The notes under the pieces: model-generated | Databases searched by the model: none | Seen by the model: the letters and a program-made list of their open reading frames with translations, nothing else | What the model was told of the DNA's origin: nothing | Part shown: positions 18,804-26,413 of the stretch, piece by piece | Position numbering within the stretch: position 1 is the stretch's first letter | Layout: every line of letters starts with the position of its first letter | Assembly: GCA_017505525.1 (NCBI GenBank) | Contig: JAFVPB010000021.1 | Coordinates: forward strand, 1 to 64,000 | Reading direction: 5' to 3' | From: Clostridia bacterium | Lineage (GTDB): Bacteria; Bacillota; Clostridia; UMGS1883 | Length of the DNA stretch: 64,000 nucleotides | Made by a program: the position numbers and the translations under genes

Positions 18804-20716
18804 TCGTTCTCGTTCCTTTCAAGATGTAGCACCCTTTGGGAAAAGGGAGGCATATTAAAGGTTATTTTATCTTTGTATATAAAGGCTTCTTCCGTAAGCA
18901 TATCGTAAAGGGAATGCACGTGAAAACGCCCTAAATCAAGCTCGATAGTATCATCAAATGAAGAAGAATTAATAATTACCAAAACACTACCGTTAGTACA
19001 TTTATTTCCGAATATATCGGTACCCCCTGAAATGCTTCGCATAAAGCATATAATACTGTTTTTATAAAAAATGGGGTTAAAATCTCCCGTTTGCAAACAG
19101 GGCGTGCTATTCCTGATGGCTATCAGCTTTTTTAAATGGCTGAACAGAAAATCATCTTTTTTATCCTCGGGGAAAGGTGCTCTGTTGAATGGGTCAGCAT
19201 AGCCCGAAAGACCAACCTCGTCGCCATAGTAAACAGATGGCGCACCGGGAAGCGTCAGCTGAAGAGTGAACGCAAGGCGCATTCTTTTTCTTGCCAGATG
19301 GAGTGAATTTTCGTCTATAACATAATCGTGCTGAGCATTTCTGTCAATTGTGCGGAAATCGGGCGCGCCTGAAAGCGGTGTGAGTGCCCTGGGTACATCG
19401 TGTGAAGAAATTAAATTAAGCGCGCAGTACAGTGCCTCTTTCGGGTAGTTTTCGTAAAGTGAGGAAATACGCTTTAAAAAAAGCGAGGAATCTTCAAGGG
19501 TTAAATAATCTAATACTGCGCTCCGAAAAACATAGTTCATAACGCTATCGAGGCTTTTTCCCAAAAGGAAACGGCGCTTTTTTCCGTAGCTTTCCTTTTT
19601 GCTTGCATCCTCCCACACTTCGCCTAAAAGAAATGAATCTTTGTTTTCTTTTTTGATTGCGGTGCGCATTTTTTCGATAAATTCGTCGGGCAGCTCGTCT
19701 GCAACATCCAATCTCCAACCAATGGCACCAAGCCTGAGCCATTTTAGGGCAATCCCATTTTCGCCAAGAATAAAAGAAAGGTAACTCTCATCAAGCTCGC
19801 ACACATTGGGGAGTGTATCGAATCCCCACCAGGATTCGTATTTTTCGGGGAATTCGTAAAAATTGTACCAGCTGTAATATGGCGAATCTTTTGATTGATA
19901 TGCACCGAGTGAGTCAAACGTATCGTATTTATTGAAATATACACTGTCGGCGCCTGTGTGGCTGAAAACCCCGTCGAGGATAATTTTAATTCCAAGTGAG
20001 GAAGCCGTTTTGGTTAATTCCTTAAAATCATCGGTAGTGCCAAGCGTTTCATCGGGAATTTCATAATCCGATGTGTTGTATCGGTGGTTAGATGGCGATT
20101 TAAAAATCGGGTTAAGATAGATTGCATTTATCCCCAAATCTTTAAGATAGCCAAGCTTTTTTATAATGCCCTTAAAATTTCCGCCAAAAAAATCGTTTGA
20201 CAGATACTCTCCGCCAAATTGTTCTTTTTTATAAAAAGGCTCGCTGTTCCATTCGCGTTTTATTCCGTGGAAAGGAGTTTCCCCCTCGCGGCAGAACCTA
20301 TCGGGAAAAATCTGATAAAAAATTGCTCTTTTTGCCCAGTCGGGCGTTTTAAAATTTTTATCGTAAACGGTTATCTGATAAAGAAATTCGGGCGCGCATT
20401 CTTTTGCCTCGCCAATACCGCCAAGGCAAAGCGAATTGTTGCCATAATATAATTTATTTTCATCACATTCGCAATAAAAATAATAAAAAACAAGTCCCTC
20501 TTCATCGGGAGAATAAAATTCGCACTCGTAAATTCTTGTGGAATTAATGTGAAAAGCATAGTGCATAGAAATCGCTGTGTTATTTAAAATGCACTCAACT
20601 TTTTTGGGAATAGAAGCCGATTCTATGCTTAACCTTAAAGTTATTTTCGTGCCTGTTTTCACTGCCCCGTGGGGCGTGCGGTATAATAAATCGTGTGAAT
20701 TGTGTTCTAAAAACAA
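18773..20716 (-). CDS. Glycoside hydrolase family 13 alpha-glucosidase/neopullulanase-like enzyme
   Basis: This 647-residue cytosolic GH13 enzyme has an N-terminal beta-sandwich (about residues 1-130) like that of neopullulanases and cyclomaltodextrinases, the (beta/alpha)8 barrel, and a C-terminal beta domain. Conserved regions are ILDGVFSHTG (region I), IGWRLDVADELP with the nucleophile Asp (region II), LLGEVWEDA with the acid/base Glu (region III), and ISSHDVPRAL (region IV). No signal peptide is seen, so it acts on imported maltodextrins. The start is TTG at 20716 with GAAGGTG upstream, at the edge of repeat element 1. Confidence 0.9.
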   Translation of the reverse strand: MFLEHNSHDLLYRTPHGAVKTGTKITLRLSIESASIPKKVECILNNTAISMHYAFHINSTRIYECEFYSPDEEGLVFYYFYCECDENKLYYGNNSLCLGGIGEAKECAPEFLYQITVYDKNFKTPDWAKRAIFYQIFPDRFCREGETPFHGIKREWNSEPFYKKEQFGGEYLSNDFFGGNFKGIIKKLGYLKDLGINAIYLNPIFKSPSNHRYNTSDYEIPDETLGTTDDFKELTKTASSLGIKIILDGVFSHTGADSVYFNKYDTFDSLGAYQSKDSPYYSWYNFYEFPEKYESWWGFDTLPNVCELDESYLSFILGENGIALKWLRLGAIGWRLDVADELPDEFIEKMRTAIKKENKDSFLLGEVWEDASKKESYGKKRRFLLGKSLDSVMNYVFRSAVLDYLTLEDSSLFLKRISSLYENYPKEALYCALNLISSHDVPRALTPLSGAPDFRTIDRNAQHDYVIDENSLHLARKRMRLAFTLQLTLPGAPSVYYGDEVGLSGYADPFNRAPFPEDKKDDFLFSHLKKLIAIRNSTPCLQTGDFNPIFYKNSIICFMRSISGGTDIFGNKCTNGSVLVIINSSSFDDTIELDLGRFHVHSLYDMLTEEAFIYKDKITFNMPPFSQRVLHLERNENECIKIQSTQK

Positions 20717-20729
20717 AAAGACACCTTCT

Positions 20730-21006
20730 TAAGCATACGGGAGTCGAACTCAATATGGTTTAAAAATGGAAATTTCGCATAATATTGCAGAAAATTCTGC
20801 GAATATACGTCAGTATTATTCTTGAATTTTCTTTATCTTATATCAAAATTTTCTATTTTTAAACTCTTCGACCTTAAACGCAGAGAAATTTAGCGGAATT
20901 TCAATGCGGAGAACGAAGATAGGCTGACGCCTTTCGAGGACGACAAATTGAAAGTATGCAAATTTAATGAGTTTAAGGCATATCGGGTTCAATTCCCGTA
21001 TGCTTA
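20730..21006. repeat. Fold-back structured element, copy 1
   Basis: This 277-bp element is closed by a 20-bp inverted repeat: TAAGCATACGGGAGTCGAAC at 20730-20749 against 20987-21006 (18 Watson-Crick pairs, one G-T). Inside is hairpin 1, GTTTAAAAAT (20758-20767) with ATTTTTAAAC (20855-20864). It is followed by a conserved core at 20905-20946, with GATAGGCTGACGCC and GAGGACGACAA. The internal sequence is largely shared with copy 2, but the closing stem is unrelated. It sits between divergent genes and makes up most of the 400-base gap; its left edge touches the ribosome site of the GH13 gene. Confidence 0.8.
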
Positions 21007-21054
21007 TATTATAATCTAAAATTATGAAAAAACAATAAATTTTTTCCTTATTGC

Positions 21055-21083
21055 TTGTAAAAAAATAAATATCAGTGTATAAT
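21055..21083 (+). promoter_or_regulatory. Promoter of the RlmL-like methyltransferase gene
   Basis: TTGTAA (21055-21060) and TATAAT (21078-21083) with a 17-base spacer lie about 40 bases before the start codon, just downstream of repeat copy 1. Confidence 0.6.
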
Positions 21084-21122
21084 CGATTTAATAGTGCGTT
21101 GTAAAAAAGAAAGGATATGCCT

Positions 21123-22241
21123 ATGACAAGACTTTTACTCACGGTCCCCACGTTTTTCGGTACTGAAGCAACCCTTGCGCATGAAATCAGAAGCCTTGGC
21201 TATGAAACGAGCGAGGTAACCGACGGAAGAGTAACTTTTGAGGGCGATATGGAAGCAATAGCCCTTGCAAATGTGAATCTTCGATGCGGTGAACGCGTGC
21301 TTATAAAAATGGCAGAGTTCAAAGCAAAAACCTTTGAAGAATTGTTTGAGGGAGTAAGAAAAGCTCCGTGGGAAAATTTTATAGGAAAAAACTGCGCTTT
21401 CCCCGTTAAAGGAAGCAGTGTTTCAAGCACCCTTTCAAGTGTGCCTGCGTGCCAGAGCATTGTGAAAAAAGCAGTTGTTAAGCGCCTTGGCGAAAAATAC
21501 GGCATAGAGTTTTTTGAAGAAACGGGCCCTATGATGCGCGTACAGTTTTCGCTTTTTAAGGATAATGCCGTAATTTATATCGACACAACGGGCGAGCCTC
21601 TTTATAAGCGCGGCTATAGGGCAAAGGGCGTTGCAGCACCGCTGAGGGAAACACTTGCCTATTCAATGATAGATATAACAAGGTGGCGAGGCGACCGTCC
21701 GTTTGCCGATGTTTTTTGCGGAAGCGGAACAATACCGATTGAGGCGGCGCTTTATGCAAAGAATATTGCACCTGGCAAAAAACGCACATTTGTAAGCGAA
21801 AAATGGACCGAAGAGCTTAAGGGTTTATACAAGGATGCGCGTGAAGAAGCGCTTGAAAATGAAACGCCCGATGCTCCCGTAAGAATATACGCTTCCGATA
21901 TCGACCCTGCGGCAGTTAAGCTTGCGATAGAAAATGCAAAAAGGGCCGGAGTGGAAAAGTTTATCAATTTTAAAGTGTGCGATATGAAAGATGCTCCGCT
22001 CTTTACCGATAAAGGCGTGATATGTTCTAATCCACCGTATGGCGAAAGATTGATGGATAAAAAATCCTCTGCAATTCTCTACCGCAAAATGGGTGAAAAG
22101 TTCCAAAAATTTGAGAATATTGGAAAATATATTCTTACAAGCCACGAGGAATTTGAAAAATTTTACGGAAAAAATGCTGATAAGAAAAGAAAACTTTACA
22201 ATGGAATGCTGAAATGCTATTTATATCAGTATTTTAAATAA
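21123..22241 (+). CDS. RlmL/RlmK-like THUMP-domain RNA methyltransferase
   Basis: This 372-residue SAM-dependent N2-guanine RNA methyltransferase of the RlmL/TrmG10 class has an N-terminal ferredoxin-like/THUMP region (about residues 1-150). The Rossmann fold follows: FADVFCGSGTIPIEAALYAKN (SAM motif I) and ICSNPPYGERL, where NPPY is the catalytic motif of amino-methyltransferases. I place the start at ATG 21123 because AAGGA ends seven bases before it, whereas the upstream ATG at 21117 is only one base away. It probably modifies 23S rRNA. Element copies 1 and 2 bracket the gene in the same orientation. Confidence 0.92.
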   Translation: MTRLLLTVPTFFGTEATLAHEIRSLGYETSEVTDGRVTFEGDMEAIALANVNLRCGERVLIKMAEFKAKTFEELFEGVRKAPWENFIGKNCAFPVKGSSVSSTLSSVPACQSIVKKAVVKRLGEKYGIEFFEETGPMMRVQFSLFKDNAVIYIDTTGEPLYKRGYRAKGVAAPLRETLAYSMIDITRWRGDRPFADVFCGSGTIPIEAALYAKNIAPGKKRTFVSEKWTEELKGLYKDAREEALENETPDAPVRIYASDIDPAAVKLAIENAKRAGVEKFINFKVCDMKDAPLFTDKGVICSNPPYGERLMDKKSSAILYRKMGEKFQKFENIGKYILTSHEEFEKFYGKNADKKRKLYNGMLKCYLYQYFK

Positions 22242-22248
22242 AATGCGC

Positions 22249-22529
22249 GCTAGTCATCGGATAGTCGAGCTACATATGGTTTAAAAAGGGAAATTTCGTA
22301 TAATACTGCAGAAAATTCTGCAAATATACGCTAGTATTATTCTTGAATTTTCTTTGTCTTATATCAAAATTTTCTCTTTTTAAACTCTCCGACATTATGT
22401 TTATAAAAATTTCATATAATTTTAATGCGGAGGACGAAGATAGGCTGACGCCTTTCGAGGACGACAAGTTGAAAGAATAGAAATTTTTCAAGCATAATGC
22501 ATATGCAGTTAGTCTCTCCGATGACTAGC
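22249..22529. repeat. Fold-back structured element, copy 2
   Basis: This 281-bp element starts eight bases after the methyltransferase stop codon. The closing inverted repeat is GCTAGTCATCGGA (22249-22261) with its exact complement at 22517-22529. Imperfect pairing continues inwards through CATATG. Hairpin 1 is GTTTAAAAAG (22279-22288) with CTTTTTAAAC (22376-22385). The terminal G-C pair replaces the T-A pair of copy 1. The core at 22426-22467 is nearly identical to copy 1. The last three bases are shared with copy 3. Confidence 0.8.
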
Positions 22530-22800
22530 CGAAAGAGAGTAATCCGAACCCGCCTGAAGCGGCGAAGTTTCGGCATTTTTCGGCTTGTCGTCTTTGCAAG
22601 GCACAAAGCCTTGCTGCATCCTTCGCACCAAAACCTGCTCAAAATTTCATCCGTTTCAGGTCATTGAATTTTTAGAGAGCAGATTTTTGGTTGTGCAAGG
22701 CAAAAACGCAGGAAATACTTTGTGTATTTCCGAGTATTTTAACATAGCAAAAGCGAAAATCCGCCTCTAAAAATCGAGTTCGGATTATTCTCTTTCGGCT
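22527..22800. repeat. Fold-back structured element, copy 3 (diverged, opposite orientation)
   Basis: This 274-bp element is closed by a 23-bp inverted repeat (22527-22549 and 22778-22800, beginning AGCCGAAAGAGA) with one mismatch that would be a G-U pair in RNA. Read on the minus strand it has the same architecture as copies 1 and 2. Hairpin 1 is closed by TTTTTAGAG (22669-22677) and CTCTAAAAA (22765-22773). The core at 22584-22627 has matching TGCG, AGGA, GGCT/GCCT and GACGACAAG blocks. Most of the primary sequence otherwise differs. It ends eight bases before the ribosome site of the next gene. Confidence 0.75.
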
Positions 22801-22820
22801 AAATAAAGAGGTGAGCGCAG

Positions 22821-23027
22821 GTGAAAGAAAAATTTAAAAAAAAGGCTGTTAGTTTATTATACAGAAGTATTATATGTTTGTGCCTGTTTGGGTTAGTATT
22901 TGCCATAAGTAGATTTTTCCCCGAAACAAGGGAAAAAATTAAAAGTATTTTCACAGAATCCATTGATTTAACTGTGGCGGGAAAAAGCCTTATGAGGTTT
23001 TTTGGAGAAATACTGCCTTTTGGCTGA
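22821..23027 (+). CDS. Small single-pass membrane protein, unknown function
   Basis: This 68-residue protein has a basic N terminus (MKEKFKKKAVSLLYRS), one hydrophobic segment (about residues 17-30, IICLCLFGLVFAIS) and a short polar tail ending in FFGEILPFG. The start is GTG at 22821 with AGAGGTG upstream. It lies 12 bases before a TIGR03960 radical-SAM gene. In related clostridia the gene at this position often encodes a SpoIVFA/M23-type peptidase with a similar N-terminal anchor. This could be a shortened remnant lacking the peptidase domain, but that is an inference. Confidence 0.6.
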   Translation: MKEKFKKKAVSLLYRSIICLCLFGLVFAISRFFPETREKIKSIFTESIDLTVAGKSLMRFFGEILPFG

Positions 23028-23039
23028 GGAGTTGTTTAC

Positions 23040-24887
23040 GTGAATAAGAATTTAGATAAAATTTTAAAAAGAGTGCAAAAAGCATCGCGCTACACAGGGG
23101 GCGAGCTGAACAGCGTTGTTAAAAATCCCGAAGATGTAAGCATTCGCTATGCGTTTGCTTTCCCCGATACTTACGAGGTAGGGATGAGCCATCTGGGAAT
23201 TAAAATTCTTTACCATATTTTAAATCAGCGCGAAGATACTTATTGCGAGCGCGTTTTTGCACCGTGGATAGATATGGAAGAGGAAATGAGAAAAGAAAAC
23301 ATTCCTCTTTTCACAAATGAAACACAAACAAGCGTTAAAGAATTTGATTTTCTTGGTGTTACGCTTCAGTATGAAATGTGCTATTCAAACGTTTTGAATA
23401 TGCTCGACCTTGCGGGCATTCCCTTAAAAAGTGCCGACAGGGGAGAGGATGACCCGTTTGTTAACGCGGGTGGTCCGTGCGCTTATAACCCCGAGCCTAC
23501 CGCCGAAATATTCGACTTTTTCACTATGGGCGAGGGCGAAGAGGTTATAGGCGAGCTTATGGATGCCTATATCGAATGGAAAAAGAGTGGCGGAAAAAGA
23601 ATTGATTACCTTAAAAGGATTGCACAGATCGAGGGCATATATGTTCCTTGCCTTTATGATGTGGAGTACAATGACGACGGTACAATTAAAAGTATGACGC
23701 CCAACTGCCCCGAGGCGAAGAAAACCATAAGAAAACGTATAGTGAGCGACCTCGACAAGGTTACCTATCCCGATAAGTTTATAGTTCCGTTTTCCGATAT
23801 TGTTCACGACAGAGCAAACATAGAGGTTTTCCGCGGATGTATACGCGGATGCAGATTCTGCCAGGCGGGAATGATTTATCGCCCCGTAAGGGAAAAATCC
23901 CCCGGCACACTTGTTTGCGATGCAAAAAACCTTATAGAATCAACAGGATACGAGGAAATGGGGCTTTCAAGCCTTTCCACAAGCGACTATACAAAGCTTC
24001 CCGAACTTACGGACAAGCTTCTGGAATTAACAGAGGAAAAAAGAGTGAGTCTTTCACTTCCTTCTTTAAGAGTGGATAATTTCAGCCTTGATTTGATGCA
24101 GCGCGTTCAGAAGGTGAGAAAAAGCGGCCTTACGTTTGCGCCCGAGGCAGGAAGCCAGAGAATGCGCGACGTTATAAATAAAAACGTTAAGGAAGAAGAC
24201 CTTATAAATTCTGCCACACTTGCATTTAACGGCGGATGGAGTAATGTTAAGCTTTACTTTATGATTGGTCTTCCTTATGAAAACGAAGAAGATATCAAAG
24301 GAATTGCCGATTTAAGCCACAAGGTGGTAGAGTGCTACTACGAAAGCGACCAGACGAATAAAAAACGTGCACCATCTGTAAGCTTAAGCGTTGCAAGCTT
24401 TGTTCCCAAGCCTTTCACTCCGTTTCAGTGGGCGGCACAGAATACTATGGACGAGCTTAGCGAAAAACAGCTCTTCTTAAAAAATCAGATACGTAACCGC
24501 CACGTTAAATACAGTTATCATCAAAGCGATGTTAGTGTGCTCGAGGGCGTTTTTGCCCGCGGCGACAGAAAGCTTAACCGCGTTTTAATCCGCGCGCACG
24601 AGCTTGGGTGTAAGCTCGACGGCTGGAACGAATGCTTTAAGCTTGATGCGTGGAAGCAGGCTTTTTCCGACTGTGGAATAGATATGGAGTTCTACACAAG
24701 AAGCCGTGAATACGATGAAAATCTTCCGTGGGATTTTGTTGATATTGGCGTTACAAAGGAATTTATGAAAAATGAAAATGAAAAGGCGAAAAAAGCCGTA
24801 ACCACTTCAAACTGCCGCGAAAAGTGCTCGGGTTGCGGAGCAGCAAGCCTTTGTGATAAAAAGGAAGGATGTGTGTGTTATGAATGA
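23040..24887 (+). CDS. TIGR03960-family B12-binding-type radical SAM protein
   Basis: This 615-residue radical-SAM protein belongs to the uncharacterised TIGR03960 family, which is found with the DUF2344/TIGR03936 protein encoded next. An N-terminal cobalamin-binding-like domain (about residues 1-230) precedes the cluster motif FRGCIRGCRFCQAGMIYRP (about 262-280). The C terminus (last ~25 residues) is rich in Cys (NCREKCSGCGAASLC and CVC), suggesting an additional metal or Fe-S site. The start is GTG at 23040. The substrate is unknown; a role in RNA or ribosome modification has been suggested for the pair only by context. Confidence 0.9.
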   Translation: MNKNLDKILKRVQKASRYTGGELNSVVKNPEDVSIRYAFAFPDTYEVGMSHLGIKILYHILNQREDTYCERVFAPWIDMEEEMRKENIPLFTNETQTSVKEFDFLGVTLQYEMCYSNVLNMLDLAGIPLKSADRGEDDPFVNAGGPCAYNPEPTAEIFDFFTMGEGEEVIGELMDAYIEWKKSGGKRIDYLKRIAQIEGIYVPCLYDVEYNDDGTIKSMTPNCPEAKKTIRKRIVSDLDKVTYPDKFIVPFSDIVHDRANIEVFRGCIRGCRFCQAGMIYRPVREKSPGTLVCDAKNLIESTGYEEMGLSSLSTSDYTKLPELTDKLLELTEEKRVSLSLPSLRVDNFSLDLMQRVQKVRKSGLTFAPEAGSQRMRDVINKNVKEEDLINSATLAFNGGWSNVKLYFMIGLPYENEEDIKGIADLSHKVVECYYESDQTNKKRAPSVSLSVASFVPKPFTPFQWAAQNTMDELSEKQLFLKNQIRNRHVKYSYHQSDVSVLEGVFARGDRKLNRVLIRAHELGCKLDGWNECFKLDAWKQAFSDCGIDMEFYTRSREYDENLPWDFVDIGVTKEFMKNENEKAKKAVTTSNCREKCSGCGAASLCDKKEGCVCYE

Positions 24888-25506
24888 TTACTACCTTACC
24901 TATAAAAGAGGGGATAGCATAAAATATGTATCTCACCTTGATTTTGTAAGAGTTTTCGGCAGAGCTTTCCGCAGAGCCGAGCTTCCCATAGCATACTCCG
25001 AGGGGTTTAACCCACATCCTCTTTTAACGTTTGCACTTCCTCTTTCGGTTGGATACACAAGCGAATGCGAATTGATGGAGTTTGTGATGGAAAAGGAACT
25101 GGAAACGGAAGAAATAAAAGAAAAGCTTCAAAAGGCTATGCCCATCGGCATAGAAATTACGGAAGTTTGTAAGGGTAAAACAAGAATGAAAAAACTTGAT
25201 AACGCCCTTTATATTGTAAAAGCGGAAAGTATCCCCGATGATTTAAGTGAATTTCTTTCGCTTGATAGTATTTTGATTGAAAAGAAAACGAAAAGCGGAA
25301 TAAAGGAAACGGATATCAGGGCAGATATAAAAAATATCGCACTTAAAGACGGATGTATGGAAATGCTTCTTTCAGCGGGAAGCCGCGCGAATCTTAAGCC
25401 AGAGGTTGTAATAAATGCTATGAATAAATATATTGATGGCTACAACAGCGGCGAGTGCGAGTACCACAGAAAACAAATTTTAGACGGGGAATTCAACCCT
25501 CTTTAA
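24880..25506 (+). CDS. TIGR03936/DUF2344 radical-SAM-associated protein
   Basis: This is a 208-residue protein of the DUF2344 family that always accompanies TIGR03960 radical-SAM enzymes, in some genomes as a fusion. The family N-terminal block is clear: YLTYKRGDSIKYVSHLDFVR, then RAFRRAELPIAYSEGFNPHP. The start at 24880 overlaps the previous gene by eight bases and has GGAAGGATG upstream, so the two are coupled. An in-frame codon at 24853 lies further inside the preceding gene and has no ribosome site. The biochemical role is not known. Confidence 0.88.
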   Translation: MNDYYLTYKRGDSIKYVSHLDFVRVFGRAFRRAELPIAYSEGFNPHPLLTFALPLSVGYTSECELMEFVMEKELETEEIKEKLQKAMPIGIEITEVCKGKTRMKKLDNALYIVKAESIPDDLSEFLSLDSILIEKKTKSGIKETDIRADIKNIALKDGCMEMLLSAGSRANLKPEVVINAMNKYIDGYNSGECEYHRKQILDGEFNPL

Positions 25507-25522
25507 TGAAAGGATGATATAA

Positions 25523-26413
25523 ATGGGATTTTTAGGATTTGGAAATTATGCTAAGCCGGGCCCGGGTGTGAGTAAGGACGAGCCGAAGAAAACGGGAATA
25601 GCGCTTTATTTTGAAATTTTTATAAAGCGTTTCTGGAAATTTATCACACTGAATCTTGTGCATATTATATGCTCGATTATATCAATAGCAGTAGTATGGG
25701 CATTTGCAAGCTATGCAATTACATGGCTTTTATCAATTCTTAAGATAGATGCTACTTCGCTTTCCAAGGATGAGGGCACAGTGATTTATATTCTTGCTGT
25801 GTGCTTTGCTTTCGCTCTTATTGCTTTGTTTGGCACAGGTGCGCCAACGGCGGCATCCTCCTACGTTGTGCGAAATTACGTAAACGATTTGCATTCGTGG
25901 GTGATATCTGATTATTTCGAGCATCTTAAAAAGAACTTCGTTCAGGGCACAATTGTTTTTGTGATAGATATAATTGTATTCTTTTTAACGCTTGTGGGAT
26001 TAATTTTCTACACCTTTGAAATGCCCGGCATGCTGGGACTGTTTTTACGCACCGTTTTATGCGTGGCATTTGTTATATATGCCATGATGCATATGTATAT
26101 CTATCAGATTATGGCGAAGTTCAGCCTTAAGCTCAAGGATATCTACAGAAACTCGCTTCTTCTTGTTTTGATCAAGTTTCCGTGGAATTTTTTCAGCTTT
26201 GCTGTAAGTATTCTTATAACATATGTTGTGCTTTATTTATTTGTTGGAAATCCAATGCTTGGAATTATTATTGCAGGATTGATTTATTTCTCGCTTAATA
26301 TCTACACCCAGATATTTATGACGAATAACGTGGTTAAAAAATATATGCTCGAGCCTTCTCTTGAAAAAGAAAAGGAAAATAAAGAGGAAGCTTCTTCTGA
26401 GGAGGAAAACTGA
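25523..26413 (+). CDS. YesL/DUF624-like integral membrane protein
   Basis: This 296-residue protein has about six hydrophobic segments. A Gly/Pro-rich N terminus (MGFLGFGNYAKPGPGV) leads into FFEIFIKRFWKF-type sequence (FEIFIKRFWKFITLNL), the characteristic opening of YesL/DUF624 proteins. The C terminus is a Glu/Lys tail. DUF624 members often accompany carbohydrate transport genes, but here the neighbours are radical-SAM and flippase genes. The function is unknown. The ribosome site GAAAGGATG is good, and the gene directly abuts the flippase. Confidence 0.75.
   Translation: MGFLGFGNYAKPGPGVSKDEPKKTGIALYFEIFIKRFWKFITLNLVHIICSIISIAVVWAFASYAITWLLSILKIDATSLSKDEGTVIYILAVCFAFALIALFGTGAPTAASSYVVRNYVNDLHSWVISDYFEHLKKNFVQGTIVFVIDIIVFFLTLVGLIFYTFEMPGMLGLFLRTVLCVAFVIYAMMHMYIYQIMAKFSLKLKDIYRNSLLLVLIKFPWNFFSFAVSILITYVVLYLFVGNPMLGIIIAGLIYFSLNIYTQIFMTNNVVKKYMLEPSLEKEKENKEEASSEEEN

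Noticed and set aside
20984-21006. A tRNA-like 3' end in repeat copy 1 (GGGTTCAATTCCC followed by an acceptor-like strand that pairs with the element's left end)
   Set aside because: There is no D-arm, anticodon arm or proper tRNA length; the pairing partners are 277 bases apart, and copies 2 and 3 have unrelated ends. It is part of the closing stem, not a tRNA gene.
20843-21151. Open reading frames on the minus strand within copies 1 and 2 that share a VVLERRQPIFVLRI peptide
   Set aside because: The shared peptide is just the translation of the conserved non-coding core. Neither frame has a convincing ribosome site, and the rest of the two proteins is unrelated.
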